Assembly: GCA_949152475.1 (NCBI GenBank)
Contig: OX424570.1
Span: 6,312,181-6,376,180, forward strand
Direction of reading: 5' to 3'
From: Terebella lapidaria
Taxonomy: Eukaryota; Annelida; Polychaeta; Terebellida; Terebellidae
Length of the DNA stretch: 64,000 nt
Positions 12,110 to 24,728 of the stretch are shown one piece after another. The stretch's first letter is position 1; the number at the start of each line of letters is the position of its first letter. The notes below the pieces were generated by a model. That model worked only from the letters and a program-made list of their open reading frames with translations, was not told the DNA's origin and made no database searches. A program made the translations under genes and the position numbers.

Positions 12110-14433
12110 TTAAGGTTGTTCGAAACACCTGGAAAGGTGTTTTTATTGAGTAAAAAGTTATATTTCTTGATAGCTAGATATAAGATGGTTACAAAAAGCA
12201 GAAAAAAATAGTAGGTCACCGTATGATATTTTTTGCTATGATGCATTTTGTTGACCTCCTATCAGTCTTGAAAGTACCTCAGCAATAGCCACAATCCATT
12301 ACATCATGACATGCAATCTAACTGCATATTTTTGCTTAAAACTATATATTTATAGGATTTTTCAGTACAGAACTGTTGTATATGCAACGGTTCATTAAAC
12401 TGATGAAACAAAATTCGCTAGCAATGAGTTTGATATGTTTCGTGGCAAGAGTAAGAACATGTGTATATATTTCAGCACTGAAATTTTACAGAAAAAGAGT
12501 AACTTCTGATAATCCATACAACGTTGAGTATCACTGCTCGGTCAGTAATACAGTATTTTTTTCTAATTTTTTTACACATATTTCTTCAATGATATTTTGG
12601 GTTTGTAAAAATAATGTAAAAAATATACCTATCCAGGTTACTTTTCGCGATATAAGCGTTATAACATGAAAAGTGTCATTTTATGGAAACAAAAAATCAA
12701 TAATTTCATGAATTTGGAGTGCATACTATGTCAAATTATTCAAGTTTTTGTGAGTATGAATTGAAAAAAAAATCATATATTTCATATATTGTATGTTCTG
12801 ACTTGACTCAGAAATGTATAAAAGGCTGGCATGGTAGATGTGATCATTAGCATGAACGGTATGGCTGCTAGAATGAACCACTAGATGTTGACTGGTCAAT
12901 TGGCTCAGATGAGATTCTCTCCGGTCGCCAACTCAGTAGGCCTAATAGTTGAAATATCCCCATCAAATTTGACAAGTCAGTAGAACTTTAGGAATAAATT
13001 TCACCCAATTAGCTTGAGCAAGATGACCGCCACATTTGGCACAGGATTTTGCGATAACCTGTAGGCCTATACATACGGACAACGTGAGGATATAGCTTAT
13101 TATATATAAATGGCTGATAACGGATTTGACTGAGAGGGTAGCGCTGATCTGTGCGCGGTGAATTTTGGAGATTATTTCGTCTATAGGTCTATTTCATGCA
13201 TCTCGATGAATTTTGGAAGAAAATCGCCTAACATAGTGTAAATTTCTGGGCAGATAAGCTGCGGAAACAAAAAAGTTAGCCCCATTCGGCTTGCATAGCG
13301 GAACGGGTATGGTAGACGAAACGTGTCAAAAATGACAACTGTAACGAAAACGGAGCCCCGCGAAATCGAGCCTGGTGGGCTGTAAATGTTGCGGCCCAAT
13401 GAAGCTGAGCTCTTCTTATGATGTATTCCTCTTAAAGAGTGAACATTTGGTATATTCAGGCTATATAATGGACAGGCTATAGAGGAATTGATGTATGTCA
13501 ATGGAATGTTGCTTAGTGGAACTGGAAATGCATATATGCGTGTTCGGACAAACTTAGGGGCGCATAGGACAAACTATTATAAAAGAGTGTGTGACGACCT
13601 CTGGATATTTTGTGGTGAACTTTGAAGTTCTAAGAGATTGGAATTGTGAAGAAAACACTCCACAGGGGCACAAAATGCAGGATTCGGCGGATGGGAGGAT
13701 GTGGTAAGAAACGGAAGAAACCCTCACAATTGTTTTATTGGTCTTACACAGATATCATATACAAAGTAATGAGCGCCACTTGCGCCAGCAACTCCCCCCC
13801 CCCCCCCCTCCCCCTCAAATTTGCTCTTGCATTCGTTGTATCTTTTGTCCTTGGTCCACTCAAGTCAAGTAGCAACAAATTCCATGTGTTATGCCATACT
13901 AGTACATTCATGCTTATTAGCCCTACGAGATCTGCAATACCATGAATAGTCTTTCAAAATATTATTATCGCCAAGCTTGAGTTGTATTGAAAATTATGCC
14001 ATGATCCACAGAAGTGTTGTCAATTTATTTAACAGTGTTTTGAATAATTTTACGATCTGTTTGATTATGTTAATCAGAAGATTTGGGAATTGTTATAGGT
14101 CTACTAGTTTTGTTGTGCAAACGTTTACTCACATACATATTAAAACTATGTAACGAATGGATGTTCTAGTAGTATTATCTTCTTAACCGAGGCTGACCCA
14201 CTGAAAGATACTAGACATATGCTGTGATGCTTCCAGTACTTTGTGTGTTCAAGTCGAGACTCCGCCGTACTGATTACAGACCGCCGGATTTTCCAGTACT
14301 CCCATTGCACGGCAACATTCATACCCCGCCGATCCCTATTTCACCCCGCCGTTACATTCGCTGTTTATGACACGTTTGGTCAACCATAGACGGGCCACAT
14401 TGATGACGCGTTCGGTGTATCGAACAACCTTAA
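12110..14433. mobile_element. 2.3-kb element with TTAA target duplication
   Basis: The element 12114-14429 has inverted ends GGTTGTTCGAAACACC and GGTGTATCGAACAACC (15 of 16 paired) and TTAA on both sides. In other units the flanks are joined without it. Open frames of about 100 codons inside (for instance 12376-12669 plus and 13181-13501 minus) resemble no transposase I know, so I treat it as non-autonomous. TTAA duplications are known for piggyBac and Kolobok; the GGT start is unlike typical piggyBac CCY ends, so Kolobok-type is the better guess. It also contains a poly-C tract at 13795-13815. Confidence 0.85.
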
Positions 14434-14788
14434 GAGAAGTGCCAGGGAGAATTCTGTTATTGGCTACAGTTAGATCACAAGGTTACAAGGTTATGTAGCA
14501 CAATGTTACGGATGCTATTCCATTCTGCTTCACTCGATGATGAAAAACAAAGAATTCAGTCTATAGAATGAATTTTATAAATGGATGTGGTAATGTTATA
14601 GCACCATCAAGCTAGTTGTACAATGGAAGGCACTGGTCCATTGACAGACTAAATCCCATCTCACCCCTTCCAACCCCTCCATCAGGTCTCAAGGTCAAAC
14701 AACTTTATCTCCTTAAACTGATCAGTGTCACTGACTTAGCATACTACAAACAAGATATCCATCCTTCCCTATTCTCCCCTCTCTCTCT

Positions 14789-14805
14789 CCCCCCCCCCCC
14801 CCCCC
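14789..14805. repeat. Poly-C tract in R2
   Basis: A pure C run preceded by CTCTCTCTC sits in a C-rich part of the unit that is short and mixed in the other units. Simple slippage expansion. Confidence 0.85.
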
Positions 14806-16626
14806 TCCTGCTTTCCATCCCAAGTATTCAGCTTTTATCCTGTCAATAGTCATCGAAGTCACTCAACATTTTATTGGGATACATTTTGTGGGACACTTTG
14901 TGTTTATCTCGGGCCGAACAATTCCACAGGTATGTTTTCCCAATTGATGCTAAAAAAATGTCAGCATCCAGAATACATTCATCAAAAGACATTGCACCAA
15001 TCAGGTTGATATATACCTCATGATACCTAGACATATATATAAAATGCTACCATCCCATTTAAGATATGGTAAAAATGGTAACTTTTCACACAAAACATGT
15101 ACAAAAAGCTCTACCCATCCAAACCCCACCCCCTCATCCAAAACATACAAGTGACGGCCGTGTTGTGTCTGTTGGAGGTCACCACTTCCAGCCGATCACT
15201 TTGGTTGGATTGCAGACGATTTGTCGCTGTTGCTTTTGTTTCTGTGTTTTTTCGGATGTATGAAGATAGATAGGACGTTGATCGATGTTTTGAGCTTGTG
15301 AGGTGATGAAAACGGGTGATAGGGGTAGTGATATCAAATTGATTTTTTGTGGCATGTTTAATCTGCTAAATGTTGTGGATGTCAGGGAACTCACAATAGA
15401 ATACACTAAAAATCTTACAATATGACAAAACTTTGGGATATGAGGTTTTATTTTTTGCTCTAAAAAAAAAATGCGGTGAATTTTAGTAGAAGTACTGTGA
15501 AAATACTTTTCTTAATGGATGAAAACAATGAGTTTGCTTTTACAATAAATCTCAGGCGATTTGCATGGAATTCTGTCGTATTTTGTGACACTTTTAACGC
15601 CCACAAATATGGACAATATCATCAGACACAAAAGACGACCATTTGAGAGCCGCACTCGGATGTCATAAAACAGCGTTAGATCACCATGGTTACAGGCAGG
15701 ATCACCACGGTTACTGTCGCTAGGGACCAAAGAGTCAATCCAAACGATTTGTCTCATTGCCGAGATTGTGGTGATTCTGGAAGTGTTTTTGGGCAAGTGG
15801 GGAGAAATATTATTTTGACGCAGTTTGAGGGATCAAGGGGGAATTAATGTTACAGTTGGATGTGGTATTGTCATTTGATGCCATATTCTGTGATATTCCT
15901 GCACAACTTGTAATCAGTGAGGCGTTTTATACATTAAATCATAGTTTTCCAATTGATTGTGACAAGATATTTGTTCCAGAATTGTCGAAATGCTCCCACA
16001 GGAAACATTACATCTAACAACTGCTGACTGTTAGATTTCTGACATGATGTGGTGTTTCGGAATACTGTTGTTCTATGTTAGTTTCAGTAAATAATGTAAA
16101 TAGATGGATCAATATTTCAGTGGAATTTACTATGAATAAAGACATTGTCTTGCAGGAAATTGTGTTCATGAATTGATGGAAATATATTTATTCAGAGAAA
16201 TTAATAGTGGTATTTAGTTATTCAAACCAGTTAAACAAGCTCATCACATTTTTTCCTCAATTAATTTATCTGTTTTCTGCAATCCAAAGTCTTATTAACT
16301 AACTACTATATATTGGCTCCAATTAATATTTGTGGTGGACAAATGAAGTTGGAATTCAGCACTGTAAGTTTTTTCCTGGCACTGTGTTGAGTCTGTTTCA
16401 TGGCTTGGATTTCTCGTTCTGTCTGTGAGTGACTTGTCAGATTCTACAAGGGTGCTGTGTGTTTCATGATAGACAACTCGCTCGGTGTCACTTACAGACT
16501 GTGAACCCCTCGGAAAAATCTCCGGAAACAGGGGGAGAAAAAAACCTTGCTCTAATTAACTCAAGCATCCTTGAGTCAACACAGGATCATCCAAGGGCCG
16601 CAATCCTGCGACAGTTAAAACCTGGC

Positions 16627-16850
16627 TTTATAAAGTTAACTGCATATGAGTGAAAGGCGAAGGTGGAGATTTTACGAGGTGGAGATTCACTGCACATTTT
16701 GTTGGGGAAAAGTGCGACTCACGATTTCTCTACAAAGAGAAAGTAATGGCTCACAGATCGTCTTCTGATTGTTTCGTTCGTGGCTTGGACCTCGCTGGAA
16801 AAAGGCAGCAGTCCCCACGGTGACAATTGACAAGCAGGGTATCGACCAAT
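16627..16850 (+). promoter_or_regulatory. Promoter-like block upstream of R3
   Basis: Perfect TTTATAAA at 16627-16634 in the context CCTGGC-TTTATAAAG-TTAACTG, and CCAAT at 16846-16850 within GACCAATCAGC. Same arrangement and spacing as in the other units, with a moderately CpG-rich interval. The TATA-like word sits in a plausible core-promoter context, but that is inference. Confidence 0.38.
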
Positions 16851-17399
16851 CAGCTTGTAGTCGTCACTAAAGGAGCCGTCTCGTGGTTGAACTTCACCCC
16901 GCGTGGCTTCCAGTGGAAGAGACGACTTGTGTCACGGATATATCGCTGACTGTGCCGGGGCTACTGTACGTCTCACATTTAGCAGTTAGCTGGCTGCGGA
17001 TAAGTCACAGGAAGACAACAGATGCAGTTCTTACCGGCAGTAATGGTGCATTGTGGGATTCGTGGCTGTGCTTGGATATAAAATGTCGTGCTTATTGAAA
17101 AGTTGGATTTGTTTGGCATTAGGAGGCGTTTGTTGTGTTTTATCATTGTTGGATAACTGTCGCAGAAATTTGGACATGTTGTGTTTTATTGGAAAGTGAG
17201 AATACAAAATGGATAAAAAGTTCTCTCCTGGCTGCAAATGGCAGTTGCATTGCACATTACATAAATTGAAGTCAAATGCACTTGGATTATCGACATAAGA
17301 CCAAATTAAGTCGTCCAATGTTGGATATATTGTGTGTGACGTGTTTCTGTGTGGTATCTGTCGTCTGTCACCGTGGGAGACGCCCGTTGTCACGGTGAT

Positions 17400-17489
17400 A
17401 TGGAGCTGTGGCCCCTCTGTGGCCGCGTCAAGGAAGCCGCCAGATTTCTGCTGCAGCCGTTGCTCTGTTGTCACAAGATTGTAGACGCG
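17400..17489 (+). CDS. Candidate first coding exon, R3 copy
   Basis: Same 30-codon exon with donor GCG-GTGAGT. GCC replaces GCG silently, while CAG replaces CGA (Arg to Gln) as in R5. Frame and donor intact. Confidence 0.33.
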
Positions 17490-18459
17490 GTGAGTTTTGG
17501 CGACTTTTGGGACACGGGTCATACAGTGATTTGATTGGCTCGTTGTAATGATTGGTGGGTTTGTGTCTGAGACTGGTCGAAGGTGATTGTTCTACAAGGG
17601 ATTATCTACATGTGGCATGGGTATAAACTGATTTCTCAACACTTCGATGCTATTACACCCACAAAGTATGCTGAATATTGGTTTCATTATATAAATACGC
17701 ACAATATGCAGCCAAAGAAAACAGCCACGCATGTAAATGAGAAAGCACATAAAAGGTAAATGTCACAGTTTCAAGACACTGTTGGTCAATGGTGAGGAAA
17801 GAAAGGTTAACAGTACTTAACAGGGCTAATAGCTTTGATGAGGAGCTAGAAAAAAAAGGGAAATGTTCCTTTCCTGTTGTTGATTTTTATGTCAGATTCA
17901 GGAAATGCAGAGTCGATAATTCGCTTTGATCTGATTGCTATGAACAGCTTACTCGACTGAAAAAACCTTTGCTGGCAATGTAGAGTGGTATAAAACAGTG
18001 ATATTAAAATGCATGCTGGGATTGGAATATCGAGTCACATTGCATCAAAGATTATTATTCTTAAATCTTAAATACACGAAAAATAAAAAAAAATTATTAA
18101 AAGACTTATTATTATTAAAAGATCAAGCAAAATGAGAACAAGTACATTGAACTCAAGGTGGCTTGTGGATATTACCCCCAATTAGTCCAGTTTAAAGAAA
18201 GCATCCCTCCCTGACACCTATATAATGGCCAACTCGGACAGATCTGTGGACTGTAAGAATAGAATCGTCAATCTCCTACAGACAGAGGACAATGGTAAAT
18301 GGAGCTGTCACGACCTGTACTTGTCATCCTTAGCACCGAGCTGTCAGCTTTGTGTATTGACAACAGTAGGAAAGTCAGTGGATTCAATGTGAATTTGGTG
18401 AAATTTTGTGTGTGTGAATACTTCAATTTTCAATTAATGTCAACTCAGTGTGACTTATA

Positions 18460-18660
18460 TTATACTTCTGAGTTTGTTTCACATTTTCGGTGATTTTGGT
18501 GGAGAATCCAGAGAAACAGTTATATTTGTGGTATTTGGGTTTGTTTCAGATAAAGTGCAATTATACTTCTGAGTTTGTTTCACATTTTCGGTGATTTTGG
18601 TGGAGAATCCAGAGAAACAGTTATATTTGTGGTATTTGGGTTTGTTTCAGATAAAGTGCA
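18460..18660. repeat. 101-bp direct duplication in R3
   Basis: A segment starting TTATACTTCTGAG and ending ATAAAGTGCA occurs twice in tandem (18460-18560 and 18561-18660), nearly identical. It is found only in R3, so it is a young local duplication. Confidence 0.9.
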
Positions 18661-18821
18661 GTGCTTAAAATCTTGAACAGACTGTGGGCAATATTCACAG
18701 TGATGGCATTTTTACTTGTAGGCTGTGCAATATTACAACAGGTCTGATACCAAATGGATATGGAGATGGGCATTCTATTCCTGTAACCTACACAATACAG
18801 CACCGTCTGCCGCATTCCCAC

Positions 18822-19217
18822 CAAACACCTCCATGTGATGCTCCTGGTATTGACCAAACACCTCCATGTGATGCTCCTGGTATTGACCAAACACCTCCAT
18901 GTAATGCTCCTGGTATTGACCAAACACCTCCATGTAATGCTCCTGGTATTGACCAAACACCTCCATGTAATGCTCCAGGTATTGACCAAACACCTCCATG
19001 TAATGCTCCAGGTATTGACCAAACACCTCCATGTAATGCTCCAGGTATTGACCAAACACCTCCATGTAATGCTCCTGGTATTGACCAAACACCTCCATGT
19101 AATGCTCCAGGTATTGACCAAACACCTCCATGTAATGCTCCAGGTATTGACCAAACACCTCCATGTAATGCTCCAGGTATTGACCAAACACCTCCATGTA
19201 ATGCTCCTGGTATTGAC
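18822..19217. repeat. 33-bp minisatellite, 12 copies (R3)
   Basis: Twelve exact-length monomers, the longest array in the window. Monomers 1-2 carry GTGATG and the rest GTAATG. Scoring CTCC(A/T)GG gives T-T-T-T-A-A-A-T-A-A-A-T, so a four-monomer block AAAT has itself been duplicated. Five of six frames are open across it. The plus frame repeats QTPPCNAPGID. Confidence 0.95.
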
Positions 19218-21929
19218 CAATACATGAGGAATATCCTGTAAGTTCAAGTCCTTCACTCCCCTGGTGACAATAATGTCAAGTCGGCTATATATTGCCACGT
19301 TCTCTCCATTTATAACACATTGTCAGGCCTCACAGACAGCGCGGAAATTGTTTTCTGTCTGTGACGTGAGATTCACATTTTATTGGTGGACTTGACATTT
19401 CCACTTCTTGATGGAAATTGATGTCTTGTGGAATCACTCTTGAGACTAGGGGTTATAAATGTGATAGCAAAGTTTTATATAGGTTTTCAAAGAATATATT
19501 TCCACAAATTTCAGGACATTGCTTTCCGACTATTTTTGTTTTACAATTTATTGACAATATTTATCACTTGAATATAAAATCATTTGTAATGATAGGAATA
19601 ATTATTTACCAAACAAAATGCGATTGAATTTTGTATACAGTGTGAGATCTCGGCATGAAAACAGGTAATGTGCTGAATTCTTGCAAATTCTTGTTGCATT
19701 GTTTTGAGTAGCTCTTGTAACAGTTTGTAAAGGGACAATGGATTTCGGTCGCTGAACTGTTTCCATTGATTTTTTAAGCGCTATTGACCAACTTGTTGTG
19801 TTGTTGCAAAGAAAAAGACAGAATAAGAACGAAAATATCAGGAAAATAGACATTTACGAGAGCAGGACAACTTACATTCATATCGGATAAGATTGTAGTA
19901 GTCTGTTCTGAATATTCGTAGTCTGAAAACCTCAACTTTGTCCAAAGTTCCTCGCAGGATTCGGGACATTTGTCAGCTTAATTAGGAGCAGATAACAAGA
20001 AAAACGTCTGCCTTGAAGATAACAGCAGCAAATACAAAATGATACATTCTATGTCCTTGCACTTTGTCTAATTCTTATTCTATCATCACAGCTCCACTTT
20101 CACCTTAGCTAAGTGTTTCCACAATTCCCTTTTTTTGGCTCCTTGACTACAAATCATCTTGAGTCTCATGTTGCCCTCCACACTACAAATCTCGTCCTCA
20201 AAGTGACATCCATCAGCTGTCAGGCGACAACCTACTGAAGATGTATCAGACACCGTGGCCATGAGATCAAGGCGACAATTTAGTCGTTGTGTCGGAAATT
20301 ATCATCGTTGATCTGTCACAATCAAATTGGGATTGATCGATTTGCTAGACAGAGAATGGAGTGTTGCAGACTTTGGTAAAATTGGAAACTAGATAGAAAA
20401 GAAAAAAGAAAGAAAAGGAAAAAGTCCATAAATGGTTAGTCATTGGCACCAAGTCTGATAGAACTGAATTTGAAATATTATCTAATTGTAGTAAAAAATT
20501 ATCAAGTTTAATGACAATTGTCCAGTTATCAGAATTGTAATATTACTATGACCCATATCATCAGATTATTGATAGACCTATATAGAAAGCAAACTTTATA
20601 TAAAATTTGTGTAGCTGATTCAGATGTCAGATTACCGTAAATAGAAATCTCTTCAGATATTTGCTTTGGTCAATCAAATCCAAGCGAAAGTTACGGAAAA
20701 GAACAAACACAGAAAGGAAAACCTGAACCATACAGACTGATTCTTGTAGGTTCAGATTTGACATCTGACACATTTCCCGTCTCTACGACACCAGAACAAA
20801 CATCGGGACATATTCCTGGGACGACTTCTGTCATTGTTCAATCGTTTCCATCGGGAACAGTACGCTGTCAGCCATTCTCGTCTAAAATACTTGGGTTTTT
20901 GTGTGGTTCGATGTCGCTTGAAACTAACAGATTCGGATTATGTCGGGACTTTTCTCTTCCAACGAGAGTCATGGCCATGAATACAATGAATGTCTGAAAG
21001 ATTTCTCCATTGCTCATATCAGCTCAGAGATCTATCTTGGGAAATTTATGTTTTTTGATGGAGAGAAAAGATTTCATGGTATCAGAAAATCCTACGTTAT
21101 TGAGTCTTCAGGAAAAGTCTCGTTCAGTGCCAGGGAGAATTCTGTTATTGGCTACAAATAGGTTACAAGCTTATGGTTTTGTAGCACAATGTTATGGATG
21201 CTATTTTGTTCTGCTTCACTCGATGATGAAAAACAAAGAATTCAGTCTATAGAATGAATTTTATAAAATGGGTGTGGTAATGTTATAGCACCATCAAGCT
21301 AGTTGTACAATGGAAGGCACTGGTCCATTGACAGACTTAATCCCATCTCGCCCCTTCCAACCCTTAATTTGCATCAGCTCTGAAGGTCAAACAATTTTAT
21401 CTCCTTGAACTGGTCAGTGTCATTGACTACAAACAAGATATCCACCTTTCCCTTTTCTCCCCTACCTCCTAAATCCCCCACCCCTCCCTCTGCTTTCCAT
21501 CCCAAGTATTCAGCTTTTATCCTGTCAATAGTCACACAAAACATTTTGGGGGACCCTTTTTGTGTTCATCTCGGGCCGAACACTTCCACAGGTATGTTTT
21601 CCCAATTGATGCTAACAAAATGTCAGCATCCAGAATACAGCCATCAAAAGACATGACACCAATCAGGTTGATTTATACCTAGGCATGTCAAATGCTACCA
21701 TCCCATTTAAGACATACCCCTATCTATGGGAAGAGATGGTAACATTCCACTCAAAACATGTACAAAAAGCTCTACCCATCATAACTCCGCCCCCTCGTCC
21801 AATACGTACAAGTGACGGCCGTATTGCGTCTGTTGGAGGTCACGGCTTCCAGCCAATCACTTTGATTGGATTTCAGACGGTTTGTCGCTGTTGGTTTTGT
21901 TTCTGTGTTTTATCAGATTTATGAAAATT

Positions 21930-22476
21930 GACAGAAATATTGATGGGACGATTATCGATTTTTTTCGAAAATCAGTTGAAAATGTCAAACGATTTCGATA
22001 ATCGATTTGCACATCCCATAATCGATTGTCGCGAAAAAAATTCCAACAACATACATCGAACATAAATAGCAAAATAGCCTGGCTAAGAACTCATATGGTA
22101 ACTGTACAACAACCACTCATCATGCAGACATGTTACAAAGCCAGAAAGCACACTGCAGAGGATGACTAAGAGTTCAAAGGCAAATAAGTGTGTTAATCAG
22201 TTAATGAACTAAGATTACAATAAGAAATAAAGACATCGAAAAAAGAGAAAGAAATATACATGACAAAGCCACAAAGAAGAAATGATACAAAAAACTAATG
22301 GAAATTTCAAAGTTAGCATAATAGCATATTCACAGTCACATTTAACGCTTTATTTTCTGAGATTTCAACATTTCCTGGCAAACCGATTATAATCGATCAT
22401 CAGTTGGTTTGATAAACCGATTATAAACCGATAATCGATTTCAAAAACCAAACCGATTCCCATCAATAGACAGAAA
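21930..22476. mobile_element. hAT-type MITE with 8-bp target duplication
   Basis: The element 21938-22468 (531 bp) has ends TATTGATGGGA and TCCCATCAATA and an exact 8-bp duplication GACAGAAA on both sides (21930-21937, 22469-22476). Subterminal regions are full of CGATTATCGATT-like words. The 8-bp duplication and ends fit the hAT superfamily. No transposase frame is present. R1 and R4 show the site without it. Confidence 0.9.
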
Positions 22477-22674
22477 GCTGATCGATGTTTTAGGCTTGTG
22501 AGGTGATAAGGATGTGTGATAGGGGGTAGTGATATCAAATTGATTTGTTGTGGCGTATTTAATCTGCTAATTGTTGTGGAATTGAAGTCAGGGAACTGCC
22601 AATAAGCCTGAAGGTGGCGATTATGGCGGAATAAAACTTCAAAATTCTTGCTCATGAATCCTTACATGTTTTGA

Positions 22675-23563
22675 TAACGTGTTTATTCAATTAGTTCGAA
22701 CAGCTAAAAATAATTAAATTTTGAAATGTTCGAATTATTAGATTCACGATAAAATCGTCCGTCAAAACGAAAAAAAAATCCCAAACCCAGATCGATCATG
22801 CCATGGCAGATAGGCCTACAGGTAGGGCACTAAAAATCGAACAGCACCAAATGTCGAACACAATTTTTAATTTTAGCAGTACTCAAAAAGCATGAAATTA
22901 AATGAAAATTTTATGAGTAAGATTTGCTTATATCTAACATTTGTATGCTCATGTGCAGCAAGTTGTGATTTACGTTCATTCTTTTCTGAGCACTGACAAC
23001 ATTAAAAATTGTGTTCGACATTTGGTGCTGTTCGACATCTGATCCCCTACCTGTACGCGAGTTGACAGATGCCGCTCATGCTGGCTGGTCAGGGCCTGTA
23101 CGATTGATAGGTTAACTGCAGACAACTAGCATTTAAAAAATAACTTGAATAACAGGCTGCTAAATCGCCGGGTAACTGTAATTTATAATCTCGCATTGAT
23201 GCTAGATTCTAGTCATATTGCAAGTGCAATCGAGTCACTCGACTCGGAAAATCTTCAATGGCCCGCAAACCGCCTGGCACTATGAGGTCCGCGCTTTTTG
23301 TCATATACCCTAGCATTGGAAGGCCTAATCGCGATCACTGCCACCTGGCGAATATATCGCTGATTACTCATTTCGTAGTGCTGCCACCTGGCGAGTTGTA
23401 TGTTTTGGCAGCTGACAAGTTGATTTCGTTCGTTGTTTCAATCGAAATTTCGATCGTAAATTCGACTGTTCGAACTAAACGAGTCAATTTGAAAATTATT
23501 TTCTGGAATAATTTTTGGTGTTCGAATTATTAGAGTGTTCGAACTAATTGAATAAATACGGTA
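22675..23563. mobile_element. TA-flanked MITE, inverted relative of 4029-4672
   Basis: Starts GTTTATTCAATTAGTTCGAA just inside a TA and ends CTAATTGAATAAATACGG followed by TA. The interior matches the R1 MITE in opposite orientation and is interrupted by a second element at 22819-23053. Left terminus is slightly diverged (ACGTG in place of CCGTA). Confidence 0.85.
22817..23055. mobile_element. 235-bp MITE nested in the TA-MITE
   Basis: The element 22819-23053 begins CAGGTAGGG and ends CCCTACCTG, with about 50-bp inverted arms rich in TGTCGAACA and AGCACCAAATG, flanked by TA on both sides. The R1 copy of the host MITE gives the uninterrupted site (aggcctacgcgag, inverse strand), proving insertion at TA. 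CAG ends with TA fit pogo-like elements. Confidence 0.9.
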
Positions 23564-23851
23564 GTTGTATAACTTTGGAATAGAATTTTGTTTCTTATTG
23601 TGGAAGCCTGTTTTGAATGACTCCCATAAATTGCAGTGCAAATGCCGTAAAAATGTTCAAAACATTTCCATGATCCGAGGAAAGATGAAAAAATAGAATG
23701 CCTTTCAGTGGCTTCTACAATAAATCTTAGGGGATTTCCATAGAATTCTCTCGTATTTTGTCACACTTTTATCGCCCACAAATATGGACATTATCGTCAG
23801 ACACAAAAGACGACCGTTTGAGAGCCGCACTCGGATGTCATAAAACAGTGC

Positions 23852-24121
23852 AAGATCACCATGGTTACAGGCAGGATCACCTAGGTTACTGTCGCTAGGG
23901 AACAAAGAGTCAATCCAAACGATTTGTCTCATTGCGGAGATTAACTAGCAGTCACAGGGGTGATGTTTCTGGAAGTGTTTTTGGGCAAGATCACCATGGT
24001 TACAGGCAGGATCACCTAGGTTACTGTCGCTAGGGAACAAAGAGTCAATCCAAACGATTTGTCTCATTGCGGAGATTAACTAGCAGTCACAGGGGTGATG
24101 TTTCTGGAAGTGTTTTTGGGC
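23852..24121. repeat. 135-bp tandem duplication in R3
   Basis: Two near-identical copies (23852-23986, 23987-24121) of the segment running from AAGATCACCATGGTTACAGG to TTTTTGGGC. Other units have one copy. Confidence 0.92.
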
Positions 24122-24728
24122 AAGTGGTAGCGAAGTGGAGAGAAATATTATTTTGACACAGTTTAGAGGGATCCAGGGGAAACTAATGTTACAGTTGGAT
24201 GTGGTATTGTCATTTGATGCCATATTCTGTGATATCACTGCGCAACTTGTGGTCAGTCAGGCGATTCATACATTAAATCATAGTTTTCCCACATTTTTAT
24301 GCACGGGACATTCCATGATTTTGACAAGATAGTTGTTTAAATGTTCCCCCACAGGAAACATTACATCTCACAACTGCTGACTGTTAGAGAAATGATTGCG
24401 ATATATTGGAATACTGTTGTTCATGTTACTTTTAATGAAGTATAATGTAAATTGATGGATAAATATTCTAGTAGAATTTTCTGTAAAAGGTTTATTGTTT
24501 TTGCTGAAAATAGTGCTCATGATTAGATGGAAATAGATCTAATCAGAGAAATTAATAATGGTCTTCAATTATTTGAACCAGGTAAACGGATTCATTACTT
24601 TTCTCTTCTATTTATTGGTTCTGTTTTCTGCAATCCAAAGCCTTATTAAGCTAACTGCAATGCATTGGGTCCAAATAATATTTGTGGGAAACCAAGTTAT
24701 GATCCAATGCTGCAAAAGAAGCTTTATC

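Larger units (their letters stand above)
8345..16884 (+). repeat. Macro-repeat unit R2
   Basis: Complete unit of 8540 bp, about 6.1 kb without the TTAA element 12114-14429 and the extra minisatellite copies. Candidate exon 8846-8935, minisatellite 10087-10251 (5 copies), donor-like CAG-GTATGT at 14930. The anchor-proximal frame starting WLPVGETTCVTDISLTV lacks 15 bp relative to other units (GLLYV missing), in frame. The stretches 8950-10080, 10260-12100 and 14440-16600 hold unit sequence with no supportable gene. The part 8935-10080 is nearly identical to the left half of R6. Confidence 0.9.

Noticed and set aside
18621-19298. Minus-strand 225-codon frame with SITWRCLVNT repeats, and the plus-strand QTPPCNAPGID frame
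   Set aside because: Open because a stop-free 33-bp monomer is repeated in phase; five frames are open at once, and R5 does not keep the flanking frame.
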